Shown here piece after piece: positions 18,380 to 28,061 of a stretch of 64,000 nucleotides of DNA; positions within the stretch are counted from its first letter, which is position 1, and every line of letters begins with the position of its first letter. The notes under the pieces were generated by a model that was not told where the DNA came from, ran no database searches, and saw nothing but the letters and a program-made list of their open reading frames with translations. The stretch comes from Litorilituus sediminis (GTDB lineage Bacteria; Pseudomonadota; Gammaproteobacteria; Enterobacterales; Alteromonadaceae). The stretch covers positions 2,728,001 to 2,792,000 of the forward strand of contig NZ_CP034759.1 of the NCBI RefSeq assembly GCF_004295665.1. Direction: 5' to 3'. The position numbers and the translations under genes were made by a program.

Positions 18380-19741
18380 TTAACCTTGGCTCAGATTATT
18401 GAGTGACTCACGCGCTTTTACTTTGTAGTGAAAGTGCCAAGCAAGCGTTACCCCTCGTGCTAGCATAAATAATGAAAAAGCTGCCCATAAGCCATGATTA
18501 CCTAAGCCTTGCAGCATAAACCATAATGGAAAAAAGCAGGCAAAGGTTGCAATAATCATACTGTTACGCATGGCTTTAGCTTGCATTAAGCCAATGTAAA
18601 CGCCGTCATATAAGAAGCACCAACAAGCGAATAATGGTAGTAATATCATCCAGAATAGATATTGCTCGGCAAATGCTATTACGCTTGGAATGTCTGAAAT
18701 TAATGATAATAGCCAGCTGCCAGCGAAGGCAAACAGTAGCGAATAAGCCAAGGCAAAAATAAGGCTCCATAATAAGGCAATATTGACAGTGTTATTTAAC
18801 TCACTGTTGTTCCCCTCGCCCTTTGCTTTACCCACCATAGCTTCTGTCGCATTCGCTATGCCGTCTAAACCAAAGGAAATAAGCAGCAAAAAGTTCATTA
18901 AAATGGCATTCGCAGCCACCACATTGTCACCTAACCTTGCCCCTTGAAAGGTGATAAAAATAAAACATAACTCTAAGCATAAGGTTCTAATAAGAATATC
19001 GCGATTGAGCTTAAAATAGCTAAGCATTGAGCTTGGTTCGAATAGTGATTTTAGTAACTGAGATAACTTACTTAAGGCTTGATGAACTTGTTGCTTTTGT
19101 TGTTTATAAATAAGGGCTGAGCCTAGAGTTAGCCCAGAATATTCTGCGATTAATGTTGCTAATGCTACCCCTTGCACTTGCCACTGAAAGCCATAAACAA
19201 ATAAAAAGTCTAAGCAAATATTGGTGAGATTGGTGAATATAAGTAACCACATCACCGCTTTACTTTGATGATTACCCAGTAACCAGCCTAACATAACTAA
19301 ATTAGCTAACGCCGCAGGAAAGCCCCACACGCGAATTTCACTGTATTGGCGGGCGTAAAATTGTACTTGCTCTGAGCCACCAGATAACTGCAAGGCGATA
19401 TTGATAAAAGGAGATTGTATTAAAATCAGCAGTAAGCCGAGTATAAAGGCAATACCGATACCTCGAAAAAGTACCATAAGGTTTTGCTTGTTATCTTGGC
19501 TACCAAAAGCTTGCGCGCTCAGACCTGTTGTCGACATACGTAAAAAGCCACATAGCCAAGTAACCGAGGTAATAATCATTGCGCCGACTGTGCTACCGCC
19601 TAAATAGTAGGCATGCGATAAATGGCCGATAACAGCAGTATCAACTAAGCCTAATAATGGCACAGTGATATTGGAAAAGATCATAGGTAAGGCTAAGGCG
19701 AATAAGCGCTTATGTTGATCAAGATCGGAAAATAAAGACAA
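18380..19741 (-). CDS. MATE family efflux transporter (DinF-like)
   Basis: 453 residues with about twelve transmembrane helices, the N-terminal ALPMIFSNITVPLLGLVDTAVIGH motif region and the repeated topology of the MATE fold. Members of the DinF branch export organic cations or toxic compounds in exchange for H+ or Na+. The start appears to be TTG at 19741, with AAGGG at a suitable distance; the first in-frame ATG is 19 codons inside the first helix and would truncate it. It is divergent from the deacetylase gene. Confidence 0.88.
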   Translation of the reverse strand: MSLFSDLDQHKRLFALALPMIFSNITVPLLGLVDTAVIGHLSHAYYLGGSTVGAMIITSVTWLCGFLRMSTTGLSAQAFGSQDNKQNLMVLFRGIGIAFILGLLLILIQSPFINIALQLSGGSEQVQFYARQYSEIRVWGFPAALANLVMLGWLLGNHQSKAVMWLLIFTNLTNICLDFLFVYGFQWQVQGVALATLIAEYSGLTLGSALIYKQQKQQVHQALSKLSQLLKSLFEPSSMLSYFKLNRDILIRTLCLELCFIFITFQGARLGDNVVAANAILMNFLLLISFGLDGIANATEAMVGKAKGEGNNSELNNTVNIALLWSLIFALAYSLLFAFAGSWLLSLISDIPSVIAFAEQYLFWMILLPLFACWCFLYDGVYIGLMQAKAMRNSMIIATFACFFPLWFMLQGLGNHGLWAAFSLFMLARGVTLAWHFHYKVKARESLNNLSQG

Positions 19742-19830
19742 GAAATTTACCCTTGCAGCTAGGCAATTAGCACGAAAAAGAGTATTTTACCTTATTCCCT
19801 AAACCTCAGCCATGAGAAGAGAAAATTATC

Positions 19831-20892
19831 ATGACGGCTCGCCTTTTCGCACTCTTATTATTTTTTTTCCATTCCCTTAGTTTTGCCGCCGTGGTCTTGC
19901 AATATCACCATGTAAGTAGTGAGACGCCAGCGAGTACCAGTATTGACCCAAGTCAGTTTGAAGCGCATTTACAATATCTACAAGATAATGGTTTTAAGGT
20001 CGTGCCGCTGTCATCTATTGTTGATGGTGTAAAAGGTCAGCAGCCGCTTACCGATAAAACTGTCGCCATTACCTTTGATGATGCATATATCGATGTGTTA
20101 ACCCAAGCTAAGCCAATTTTAGATAAATTTAATTTTCCTTATACTATTTTTGTTAATCCGGGCATTATTGACCGTTATGAAAATAGAGCATCATCTCCTT
20201 ATTTGTCATGGGCACAGCTTAAGACGTTAGGTGATGAAGGCGTTATTCTGGCTAATCATGGTTTTGAACATGACTCATTAGCGCGCATTCCTGATGGTAT
20301 CAGCGAAAAGGATTGGCTAGCTAAGCAATCTACTTTGTTATTAAAAGCTGAACAGATATTGACAGAAAAAACCGGGCAGTCGTGGCGATATTATGCTTAC
20401 CCTTACGGTGAATACACACCAGCTATTCAAGCTTGGGTGAAGCAACATGACTTTGTTGCTTTTTCACAGCAATCTGGCGCTATTGGCTTAACAACTGATA
20501 CCACGAGCATGCCAAGATTTCCTGCCTCTAAGCCCTACGATAAAATCACTAGCTTACGTGACAAGTTAAATTCATTACCTTTTACCATTAGCTTAGCCGA
20601 TGAAGATGCCGAAACAATATTCCCTTATCAGCAAAGTAAAGGTGTGACTTTTACCGTAGCAACCGATGACTTTTATAAATCGCAATTAAGTTGTTATATT
20701 TCAGGTTTAGGAAAGCAGAACGTTAATTGGTTAGATGATAATACCTTCTCAATTACCTTCTCTAAGGATTTACCTAGTGGTCGGGTGCGCTGTAATTGTA
20801 CTGCAGCAAGTATCAGCAAACCGGGTCGATATTACTGGTATTCAAAGCCTTGGTTTATTTTAAAGCCAAACGGCCAGTGGTACCCGCTATAG
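19831..20892 (+). CDS. Secreted polysaccharide deacetylase
   Basis: 353 residues. A signal peptide (about 1-19) precedes a NodB domain: motif 1 is TFDDA (residues 81-85), motif 2 is NHGFEHDSL near 143 supplying the metal-binding histidines, and motif 3 is AYPYGEY near 192. The C-terminal part (about 250-353) is a beta-rich domain with paired cysteines. It probably removes N-acetyl groups from an extracellular or cell-wall glycan; the substrate cannot be told. No biosynthetic polysaccharide genes are adjacent. Confidence 0.86.
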   Translation: MTARLFALLLFFFHSLSFAAVVLQYHHVSSETPASTSIDPSQFEAHLQYLQDNGFKVVPLSSIVDGVKGQQPLTDKTVAITFDDAYIDVLTQAKPILDKFNFPYTIFVNPGIIDRYENRASSPYLSWAQLKTLGDEGVILANHGFEHDSLARIPDGISEKDWLAKQSTLLLKAEQILTEKTGQSWRYYAYPYGEYTPAIQAWVKQHDFVAFSQQSGAIGLTTDTTSMPRFPASKPYDKITSLRDKLNSLPFTISLADEDAETIFPYQQSKGVTFTVATDDFYKSQLSCYISGLGKQNVNWLDDNTFSITFSKDLPSGRVRCNCTAASISKPGRYYWYSKPWFILKPNGQWYPL

Positions 20893-20906
20893 CGAGCAGA
20901 ACGCTC

Positions 20907-21548
20907 TTAACTTTCATACAAGACGACTATTTTCTTATAGTCGCTTAATAGCTTATCGGTATTTACCTGGGGAATTTGCCCCAATGCTTGTTCGGGTTTA
21001 AATATTGCTGCAATATTGCCATCAGGATTAATAAGCACTAAGGAAGCACTGTGATCTACTTGATAGTGACCATGACTTTGCGGGTCGCTTTCTTCAGTGA
21101 TGCTATACATTAAGCCTAAGCTGCGCGTAAATGGAAATAGCTCATCATGCTCTGCTCTAAGCGCTATAAACTCTTCATTAAAGTAAGCGATATACTGAGC
21201 CAGCTTTTCCTGGCTGTCTCGTTTGGGATCGGCAGTAACTAATAACACTTGGCTATTTGGATTTATTGCTTTTAAGTCAGCATAAATAAAGTTAAGGCTT
21301 TGCAAGCTAGTAGGGCACACGTCAGGACATGAGGTGTAGCCTAAAAATACAAAGGACCATTTATCTTGTAAGCTTTGTTTGGAGAATTGCTGACCGAATT
21401 GGTCGTTTAAATTAAATGCTGTCAATGAACGGCTCGGTTGGTAGTACAGGGCAAATTCAGGCTGTGCCGGTTTAGTTAAGTAATGAAAGCCTATAGCACC
21501 AGAGCTACAGGCAATAAGGCTTAAAAGAATGACAACAAATTTATTCAT
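20907..21548 (-). CDS. SCO1/SenC copper chaperone for cytochrome oxidase
   Basis: 213 residues. An N-terminal membrane anchor (about 4-24) and a thioredoxin-like domain with the copper ligands Cys74 and Cys78 (SCPDVC) and His166 (DHSASL). It delivers copper to, or reduces, the CuA site of CoxB. It is the last gene of the cox operon, 28 bases after cyoE. Confidence 0.93.
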   Translation of the reverse strand: MNKFVVILLSLIACSSGAIGFHYLTKPAQPEFALYYQPSRSLTAFNLNDQFGQQFSKQSLQDKWSFVFLGYTSCPDVCPTSLQSLNFIYADLKAINPNSQVLLVTADPKRDSQEKLAQYIAYFNEEFIALRAEHDELFPFTRSLGLMYSITEESDPQSHGHYQVDHSASLVLINPDGNIAAIFKPEQALGQIPQVNTDKLLSDYKKIVVLYES

Positions 21549-21576
21549 ATGTGGCTTACCCTTATTTGGCTAATGC

Positions 21577-22524
21577 TTAGTGCATAGGTAACAAGTAGTG
21601 ATCAAACAACAAGACAATAAACAGCAACATTAAATGCACAATAGAGTACTTAAAGGTAGCAAAAGCAGTGTCGCTGTTGGCGTTAAACTTGAGTTGCCAC
21701 GCATACCAGCAAAAGCCTAAGTTTAAGGCGCAAGCACCAAGTAAATAAAGCCAGTTACTCATGCCGACTAAATAAGGAAGTAAGCAGACAACAAAGAGTA
21801 ATACGGTGTAGAGCAGAATTTGTGTTTTAGTGAACTCAATGCCATGGGTTACTGGCAACATAGGAATATTAACCTTGGCATAGTCATCTCTGCGATGTAT
21901 GGCTAATGCCCAAAAATGCGGTGGTGTCCAAGTGAAAATAATCAGTACCAGTAATAGTGCATTACCGTGAATTTCATTGGTCATCGCTGTCCAACCCAGT
22001 AAAGGTGGAATAGCACCAGCTAGGCCGCCAATAGTAATATTTTGTGGTGTTGCTCTTTTTAAATATAAGGTGTAGATAAAGCTATAACCCACTAAGCCAG
22101 CAAAGGTAAGGTAAGCTGTGAGCGGATTTACTAGGGCATACAGCAAGACAAAACCAAGTACAGCAATGCTGATAGCGAATATGATGGCGTTTTTACTGCT
22201 CACTTGTCCTTGAGGTAGCGGGCGATTGTGCGTTCTGCCCATCACAGCATCGATTTTTTTATCGATTATATGATTCAGCGCAGCAGCAGCTGAAGAAAGT
22301 AAACCTATACCTAACATGGCAGGAATTAATATTTGCCAAGGTAAGCCACCAGGTACAGATAAACTCATGCCTACCAAGGCAGTAAGGACTAACAGTGCAA
22401 CGACTCTTGGTTTGGTCATTTGGTAATAAGCGCGCCATTTTCTCACTTCAGATAGGATGGCTAGCGGTTTTGCTTGCTCTGTGACATCAACAGTAGCAAG
22501 TTGCTTATTTAGTGTATTAGCCAT
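21577..22524 (-). CDS. cyoE: Protoheme IX farnesyltransferase (heme O synthase)
   Basis: Membrane prenyltransferase of 315 residues that adds farnesyl to heme B, giving heme O for the oxidase. Nine or so transmembrane helices; the two Asp-rich motifs are [15 protein letters not shown] and the RRDDY loop. The frame extends to a GTG at 22539, but the ATG at 22524 has GGAG upstream and overlaps the ctaA stop by 8 bases, the usual coupling. Confidence 0.94.
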   Translation of the reverse strand: MANTLNKQLATVDVTEQAKPLAILSEVRKWRAYYQMTKPRVVALLVLTALVGMSLSVPGGLPWQILIPAMLGIGLLSSAAAALNHIIDKKIDAVMGRTHNRPLPQGQVSSKNAIIFAISIAVLGFVLLYALVNPLTAYLTFAGLVGYSFIYTLYLKRATPQNITIGGLAGAIPPLLGWTAMTNEIHGNALLLVLIIFTWTPPHFWALAIHRRDDYAKVNIPMLPVTHGIEFTKTQILLYTVLLFVVCLLPYLVGMSNWLYLLGACALNLGFCWYAWQLKFNANSDTAFATFKYSIVHLMLLFIVLLFDHYLLPMH

Positions 22525-23578
22525 ATTTAATACTCCCACGGATAGGGTTAATTTCTCTTACTGGTACTTTGACCAGATGAAAGGTTAACGCGATTAAGCA
22601 AAGCATAAGGCAAGCGGCCACGAGGTTGTGAGCAACGGCAATGGATAAGGGCAAGGTGAACCATATATTGCTGATACCCAGTAGCACCTGAAGCGATAAT
22701 ATAATCAAGAGTGCTTTAGCGTATTGTTGTGCCTTTATGTTTGTGTTTTGACGAATAACTGCAGTTGCTAAGTAGAGTAAATAAATACTGGTGATGATAG
22801 CGCCAAACCTGTGGCTAATATGAATGGTAACTCTTGCCTCATGAGGTAGGTGACCAAACTCATAACTGTCTTTTTTAGGTGGAATTAATTCAAAGGCCTC
22901 TTTAAAGGACAGTTGCTTAGACCAATCTCCTTGGCATATGGGGAGTTCAACACAACTCATCGCCGCATAATTTGCTGATGTCCAGCCGCCTAAAGCGATT
23001 TGCCCCGCTAGTATTGCGATGCCAATAATGCCTAATGTCATATAACGTTTGTTAGGGCTAGGCTTAGTTGATGCGCTATTGGCTAGTCGAAGGTATAACA
23101 AAAACAATAAACATAGGGTGGTAAATCCGCCTAATAGGTGAGCCATAACCACAATGGGCATAAGCTTCATCGTTACTGTCCACATACCTAAAGCAGCTTG
23201 AAATATAACTAGGGCTAAAAGAAATAATGGCAGCTTAAACGGTAAACCTCGTTGCCTTAAATTAAAGGAAATTATCGCTATGGTGAGAATAAATAACCCT
23301 AATGAGCCAGCAAAGTAGCGATGAATCATTTCATTCCATGCTTTTTCTGGCTCTACAGGGCGTTCGGGAAAGGCTTGTTCAGCTTTTTGGATCTGCTCAG
23401 GCGTTTGTGGCACATCAATAAGGCCATAACAACCAGGCCAATCGGGACAACCTAAGCCAGCATGAGTTAAACGAGTATAAGCCCCTAAGCCGATCACCAA
23501 TATCGCCAGCAGTAAGCTCACTAGAACCAAGCGTTGCAGATTAATTGTTTTGTTAGTCGCAGCGAGATTATTTTCCAT
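22517..23578 (-). CDS. ctaA: Heme A synthase (COX15/CtaA)
   Basis: 353 residues from the ATG at 23578, which follows the stop of the upstream gene (TGATATG). Converts heme O to heme A. Eight transmembrane helices in two pseudo-repeats; conserved histidines lie in [15 protein letters not shown] (about 40-54), [15 protein letters not shown] and HISHRFGA. A cysteine pair in the loop ([11 protein letters not shown]) matches the family. Its product feeds CoxA. Confidence 0.93.
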   Translation of the reverse strand: MENNLAATNKTINLQRLVLVSLLLAILVIGLGAYTRLTHAGLGCPDWPGCYGLIDVPQTPEQIQKAEQAFPERPVEPEKAWNEMIHRYFAGSLGLFILTIAIISFNLRQRGLPFKLPLFLLALVIFQAALGMWTVTMKLMPIVVMAHLLGGFTTLCLLFLLYLRLANSASTKPSPNKRYMTLGIIGIAILAGQIALGGWTSANYAAMSCVELPICQGDWSKQLSFKEAFELIPPKKDSYEFGHLPHEARVTIHISHRFGAIITSIYLLYLATAVIRQNTNIKAQQYAKALLIILSLQVLLGISNIWFTLPLSIAVAHNLVAACLMLCLIALTFHLVKVPVREINPIRGSIKYG

Positions 23579-23579
23579 A

Positions 23580-24161
23580 TCAGCCAACCTTAGAGTACTT
23601 AAGTAGTTTCTTCATATCAGCAAGTATTTGCTTGCCAAATAAGGCGAAGCCTTCACTTTGCATAGGTATGGTATGAGATAAGACGATATTGCCAAGCGGG
23701 TCAGCAATATAAACATTGTCTGTGCTTAACTGATTATTGGCACTAACAGTCGTTTGGCTGTAAAGCCAGCCCTGTTGGTTAAGTTTGTTTTCTTGCTCGC
23801 CTGTATAGCTGGCGGGAATTAAAGCAAGTGGCTTACTACGAGGTTTGTCTTTACCTAAGGCAACATAAGTGTTGTATACCGTTTGCATTATTTGCTGGCA
23901 ATGAGTTGCACAATCTTGAGGTAAGTTGACGATTAACAGCCAGTGATTCTTAGCATCTTGTGTCTTTATGCCTAACTGCTCAAGGGTAATGTTTTGCTCT
24001 ATAAGCTGACCTTTATTGGTTACGCCATAATTTAACCATTTAAATTGCAATGCTAGCTTGGCGAGAATGATGGGTAGGGTGAAAACGACCAGCATCATTA
24101 CGAAAGTACGTTTGGAGCTACCAGTATTTACTTGCTCATTTTTTACTGAAAGTGTGTTCAT
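23580..24161 (-). CDS. Membrane-anchored SCO/thioredoxin-like protein of the cox operon
   Basis: 193 residues from the ATG at 24161, overlapping the SURF1 3' end by 26 bases. One N-terminal transmembrane helix (about 18-38), then a periplasmic domain whose VNLPQDCATHCQQIMQ resembles the SCO CxxxC copper/redox site, followed by YIADPLGNIVL near the C-terminus, as in the strand of SCO proteins. The SCO histidine is not evident. It is likely an oxidase assembly factor found in this position in Alteromonadales; the exact role is unknown. Confidence 0.72.
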   Translation of the reverse strand: MNTLSVKNEQVNTGSSKRTFVMMLVVFTLPIILAKLALQFKWLNYGVTNKGQLIEQNITLEQLGIKTQDAKNHWLLIVNLPQDCATHCQQIMQTVYNTYVALGKDKPRSKPLALIPASYTGEQENKLNQQGWLYSQTTVSANNQLSTDNVYIADPLGNIVLSHTIPMQSEGFALFGKQILADMKKLLKYSKVG

Positions 24162-24948
24162 ACTCGCCCTTTTGGTCGCTAGTGTTAGCAAAAAGTACTA
24201 GGGTTAGGTAGCGTAAAATACCACTCACCCAAGCCATTAATATTAACCACGCTATGGCGAGTGCTAGCCATTGCACGGCATACCCCATGTGTTTTTCTGG
24301 AGGCATTACTATGGGCTGCCAGTTTTTGCTGTAGCCAAAAGGCTCATTTTCATCGAGGTAAATGACAAAAGGCAGCAAAGGCACATTAATAGTGCCTTTA
24401 ATAAGCTTAGCAATTTCATTTAATTCAATTTGCTGAATTCTAAGTGGCCATGTTACTTGGCTATAGTCTTGTGCTTGTAAGCTGATACCTTGTTCGACAA
24501 TGCGAATATTGCCATGAAAGTTAAGGCTGCCCTCTATCGGGGTAATTGATGGTAATTTACTTCTATCAATACTGCCTTTTAGCCAGCCTAAATTAACCAG
24601 TACTGCATGTTGCTTATTAATGGCTAATTGCAAAACGCGATAACCTAGTTGGCCTTGATGTACTTGATTATCTAATAAAAAAACAAGCTGATTGTTAAAG
24701 CGAGCGCTAACAGTTACTGGCCAGTCGTTAATATTTTCATCTCGCTTTTGCCTTAAGTTGTTAAGGCCTGAAAGCGCTAAAGGCTCTGATTGCTCAAGGC
24801 GTGCTATTTTGTCGAGCCTTTGCTGCTTTTCAATTGCCCTTGAGTATTGCCAGTGAGACAGTTTTAATAAACCAAGAAAAACTAGGCTGGTGAAAATCAA
24901 CCAACCAAGTTTAATACCTAGGCTGTTAACACTGGCTTGTTTAGGCAA
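24136..24948 (-). CDS. SURF1 family cytochrome oxidase assembly protein
   Basis: 270 residues with the SURF1 topology: a transmembrane helix at each end (about 13-30 and 223-245) and a large periplasmic domain between them. The N-terminal HWQYSRAIEKQ and the C-terminal GYAVQWLALA motifs are family signatures. It is thought to help insert heme A into CoxA. It begins 13 bases after coxC; the small twin-helix gene often found in this gap is absent. Confidence 0.88.
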   Translation of the reverse strand: MPKQASVNSLGIKLGWLIFTSLVFLGLLKLSHWQYSRAIEKQQRLDKIARLEQSEPLALSGLNNLRQKRDENINDWPVTVSARFNNQLVFLLDNQVHQGQLGYRVLQLAINKQHAVLVNLGWLKGSIDRSKLPSITPIEGSLNFHGNIRIVEQGISLQAQDYSQVTWPLRIQQIELNEIAKLIKGTINVPLLPFVIYLDENEPFGYSKNWQPIVMPPEKHMGYAVQWLALAIAWLILMAWVSGILRYLTLVLFANTSDQKGEYEHTFSKK

Positions 24949-24961
24949 TTATGCCTCCCAT

Positions 24962-25846
24962 TTATAAGATGTAGACGAAAATAAATAGTAATACCCAAAC
25001 CACATCGACAAAGTGCCAATACCAGCTAGCGGCTTGAAAGGCAAAGTGATTTTCAGCAGTGAAATGTCCTTTTAATACTCTAAAGAACATAATAATTAAC
25101 ATAATGCAGCCTAAAGTAACGTGCATGCCATGAAAGCCAGTAAGTAAATAAAAGCTATTGCCATATACGCCACTGGTTAGGTACAAGCGCATTTCTTCAG
25201 AATAACCATGGGCATATTCCAGTACTTGCAGGTAAATAAAGGCTAAACCTAAAACGATAGTTACGGCTAACCACAGCTTTAATTTACTGCGATCGTTCTT
25301 AAGTAAAGCGTTATGGGCAAAATGAGCAGTAAAAGAAGAGGTTAATAGTAAGATAGTATTTATCAGTGGTAAGCCATACCAGCCCATAGCGGTAGTTTCT
25401 GTACCACCTGGTGTTTTAAGTAAAGGCCAAGCGGCACTAAAGTCAGGCCATAAAACCGCTGCTGTTTCAGCATTGTTGCCTGCGCCACCAAGCCAAGGGA
25501 CAGAAAAAATGCGTAGATAAAATAAAGCACCAAAAAATGCGGCGAAGAACATGACTTCTGAAAAAATAAACCAACTCATCCCTTGCTTAAATGAGTTGTC
25601 CATTTGATGTGAATACTTGCCTGCCATAGATTCATTAATAACATCACTAAACCAGCCAACCATCATGTAAATAATTAAAGCAATGCCTGCTAATAATAAA
25701 TAGCCGCCAAAACCTGACTCACCAGAATCTAAATCACTGACGTAATTGCCTGCACCAACAGCTATCAAAAATAAGGCAATGGCACCGACAATAGGCCAAT
25801 GACTTTGACTAGGTACGTAATAATTTTCGTATTGTTTCGTTGTCAT
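24962..25846 (-). CDS. coxC: Cytochrome c oxidase subunit III
   Basis: 294 residues, seven transmembrane helices, with the subunit III motifs SEVMFFAAFFGALFY near 90 and FHGMHVTLG near 240, and FQAASWYWHFVDVVW near the C-terminus. It supports stability of the catalytic subunit and oxygen entry. An insertion around residues 118-150 containing GGAGNNAET lengthens the loop compared with minimal subunit III proteins. Confidence 0.96.
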   Translation of the reverse strand: MTTKQYENYYVPSQSHWPIVGAIALFLIAVGAGNYVSDLDSGESGFGGYLLLAGIALIIYMMVGWFSDVINESMAGKYSHQMDNSFKQGMSWFIFSEVMFFAAFFGALFYLRIFSVPWLGGAGNNAETAAVLWPDFSAAWPLLKTPGGTETTAMGWYGLPLINTILLLTSSFTAHFAHNALLKNDRSKLKLWLAVTIVLGLAFIYLQVLEYAHGYSEEMRLYLTSGVYGNSFYLLTGFHGMHVTLGCIMLIIMFFRVLKGHFTAENHFAFQAASWYWHFVDVVWVLLFIFVYIL

Positions 25847-25882
25847 GTCCGTTCCTTTACCGCTTAACTAGGTATATCTTAG

Positions 25883-26431
25883 TTAAGAGGTTACTTTGTT
25901 GCTGATATCGTAAAGGGTGTAAGATAGCGTTAAGGTATTGATTTCTTTAGGGAGATCAATATCTACGTAAAACTGTAGACCCATTTCTACTTCTTCATCC
26001 GCTTTTAGTGGTTGCTGGGTAAAGCAAAAGCATTCAATTTTTTGAAAGTAATTGGCAGCAATACCCGGAGAAACTGAAGGTACGGCTTGACCAACAATGT
26101 CATAGCTAGCGCGGTTTTTAGCGTAAAACTTAACGAATTTAGTTTCGCCAGGGTGCACCTTGATTTCTTGAATCATTGGCTTAAATTGCCAAGGAATTTG
26201 TTTTGCTTTGTGAGTAATAAACTGCACTGTGATGGTTCGTGAAGTATCAACACCGTCGGTTGCTTGTTGAGCTGCTACGGTATTGGTCTTACCGTTTAGG
26301 CCTGTGATATCACAAAAAACATCATAAAGTGGCACTAAAGCAAAGCCAAAAGCAAACATGCCTACTACAACCAGCAGTAATTTTTTTACTGTGTTTTGAT
26401 GTTTGCTGTGCAGCTCTTCGCTATTACTCAT
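25883..26431 (-). CDS. ctaG: Cytochrome c oxidase assembly protein CtaG/Cox11
   Basis: 182 residues from the ATG at 26431, one base after the coxA stop codon; the frame reaches further back into coxA. One N-terminal transmembrane helix, VPLYDVFCDITGLNGKT just after it, and the copper-binding ECFCF motif near residue 147. It inserts copper into the CuB centre of CoxA from the periplasmic side. Confidence 0.94.
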   Translation of the reverse strand: MSNSEELHSKHQNTVKKLLLVVVGMFAFGFALVPLYDVFCDITGLNGKTNTVAAQQATDGVDTSRTITVQFITHKAKQIPWQFKPMIQEIKVHPGETKFVKFYAKNRASYDIVGQAVPSVSPGIAANYFQKIECFCFTQQPLKADEEVEMGLQFYVDIDLPKEINTLTLSYTLYDISNKVTS

Positions 26432-26432
26432 G

Positions 26433-28052
26433 CTAGTGATTCTCTTGCTCAATTTCTGCTGGCGGCGTGCTAAAGGTGTGGTAAGGCGCAGGACTTGCCA
26501 CTGTCCACTCTAAGCCTTTTGCGCCATCCCATGGGCGGGCTGGCGCTTTTTCGCCACCGCGAATACATTTAATAACCAAGGCAAGGAAAATCAGCTGAGA
26601 TAAACCAAAGGCAAAGCCGCCAATACTGACCCATTTGTTAAAGTCTGCAAATTGCAGGGCATAGTCTGGGATACGTCTTGGCATGCCGGCTAAGCCAAGG
26701 AAATGCATAGGGAAAAACAGTAGGTTTACTGAAATAATAGAGCACCAGAAATGCCATTTAGCTAAGGTGTGGTTATACATATGGCCTGTCCATTTTGGTA
26801 GCCAATAATAAGCACCGGCAAACATAGAAAACAGTGAGCCAGTGACTAAAACATAGTGGAAATGTGCGACAACAAAATAGGTATCATGATACTGAAAATC
26901 TATTGGCGTCATCGCTAACATCAAGCCAGAGAAGCCACCTATGGTAAATAAAATGACAAAGGCGATGGAAAACATCATTGGCATTTCAAAGCTTAATGAG
27001 CCGCGCCACATGGTGGCTACCCAGTTAAATACTTTTACCCCGGTAGGTACGGCAATTAGCATAGTGCAGTACATAAAGAATAACTCACCGAAAAGCGGCA
27101 TACCTGTGGTAAACATATGGTGTGCCCAAACGATAAATGACAGTAAAGCAATAGATGCGGTGGCATAAACCATAGAGGCATAGCCAAATAAACGTTTGCG
27201 TGAAAATGCTGGAATGATGGTTGAAACAATACCAAAGGCTGGCAAAATCATAATGTAGACTTCAGGGTGACCAAAGAACCAGAAAATATGCTGAAACATC
27301 ACTGGATCGCCACCACCAGCAGCATCAAAAAAGCTGGTGCCAAAGTAAGTGTCGGTTAATAGCATAGTGACCACGCCTGCCAGTACCGGCATAACAGCAA
27401 TCAATAGGTAAGCGGTAATGAAAAATGTCCAGACAAACAGTGGCATTTTCATATAAGTCATACCAGGGGCACGCATGTTCATAATGGTGACAACGACATT
27501 GATCGCGCCCATTATCGAAGAAATCCCCATAATATGAACGGCAAAGACAAAAAATGCGGTACTGCCATTCGAGTAGGTGGTTGATAGTGGTGCATAGAAG
27601 GTCCAACCAAAGTTAGGTGCGCCACTTTCCATAAAGAATGATGACAGCAAGATAGCAAAAGCAAATGGCAGTATCCAAAAGCTCCAGTTATTCATTCTAG
27701 GTAATGCCATATCTGGCGCACCTATCATCATAGGTATCATCCAGTTAGCAAAACCAGTAAACGCTGGCATGATGGCGCCAAACACCATGATTAGGCCATG
27801 GGTTGTGGTTAACTGGTTAAAGAAGTCAGGTTCAACAATTTGCAGGCCAGGTTGAAATAGCTCGGCACGAATTACCATGGCTAGTGCGCCACCAATCAGC
27901 AGCATAATAAAGGCAAACCATAAGTAAAGCGTGCCGATATCTTTGTGGTTGGTGGTATATAGCCAGCGTTTGATACCTGTCATTTTGTGATCATGGTGGT
28001 CATGATCTTCGGTGTTGTGCTGCTCTTGCTCGTTAAGTACGTCGGTAGTCAT
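26433..28052 (-). CDS. coxA: Cytochrome c oxidase subunit I
   Basis: 539 residues, twelve transmembrane helices. Catalytic subunit of an aa3-type terminal oxidase: reduces O2 to water and pumps protons. The cross-linked His-Tyr pair is in WFFGHPEVYI, the other CuB histidines in the WAHHMFTTG region, and the heme ligands in THGL and FHYVL. The D-channel Asn/Asp motif lies in the MNNWSFW area. A His/Asp-rich N-terminal tail is unusual but minor. Confidence 0.97.
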   Translation of the reverse strand: MTTDVLNEQEQHNTEDHDHHDHKMTGIKRWLYTTNHKDIGTLYLWFAFIMLLIGGALAMVIRAELFQPGLQIVEPDFFNQLTTTHGLIMVFGAIMPAFTGFANWMIPMMIGAPDMALPRMNNWSFWILPFAFAILLSSFFMESGAPNFGWTFYAPLSTTYSNGSTAFFVFAVHIMGISSIMGAINVVVTIMNMRAPGMTYMKMPLFVWTFFITAYLLIAVMPVLAGVVTMLLTDTYFGTSFFDAAGGGDPVMFQHIFWFFGHPEVYIMILPAFGIVSTIIPAFSRKRLFGYASMVYATASIALLSFIVWAHHMFTTGMPLFGELFFMYCTMLIAVPTGVKVFNWVATMWRGSLSFEMPMMFSIAFVILFTIGGFSGLMLAMTPIDFQYHDTYFVVAHFHYVLVTGSLFSMFAGAYYWLPKWTGHMYNHTLAKWHFWCSIISVNLLFFPMHFLGLAGMPRRIPDYALQFADFNKWVSIGGFAFGLSQLIFLALVIKCIRGGEKAPARPWDGAKGLEWTVASPAPYHTFSTPPAEIEQENH

Positions 28053-28061
28053 TTTATTCTC

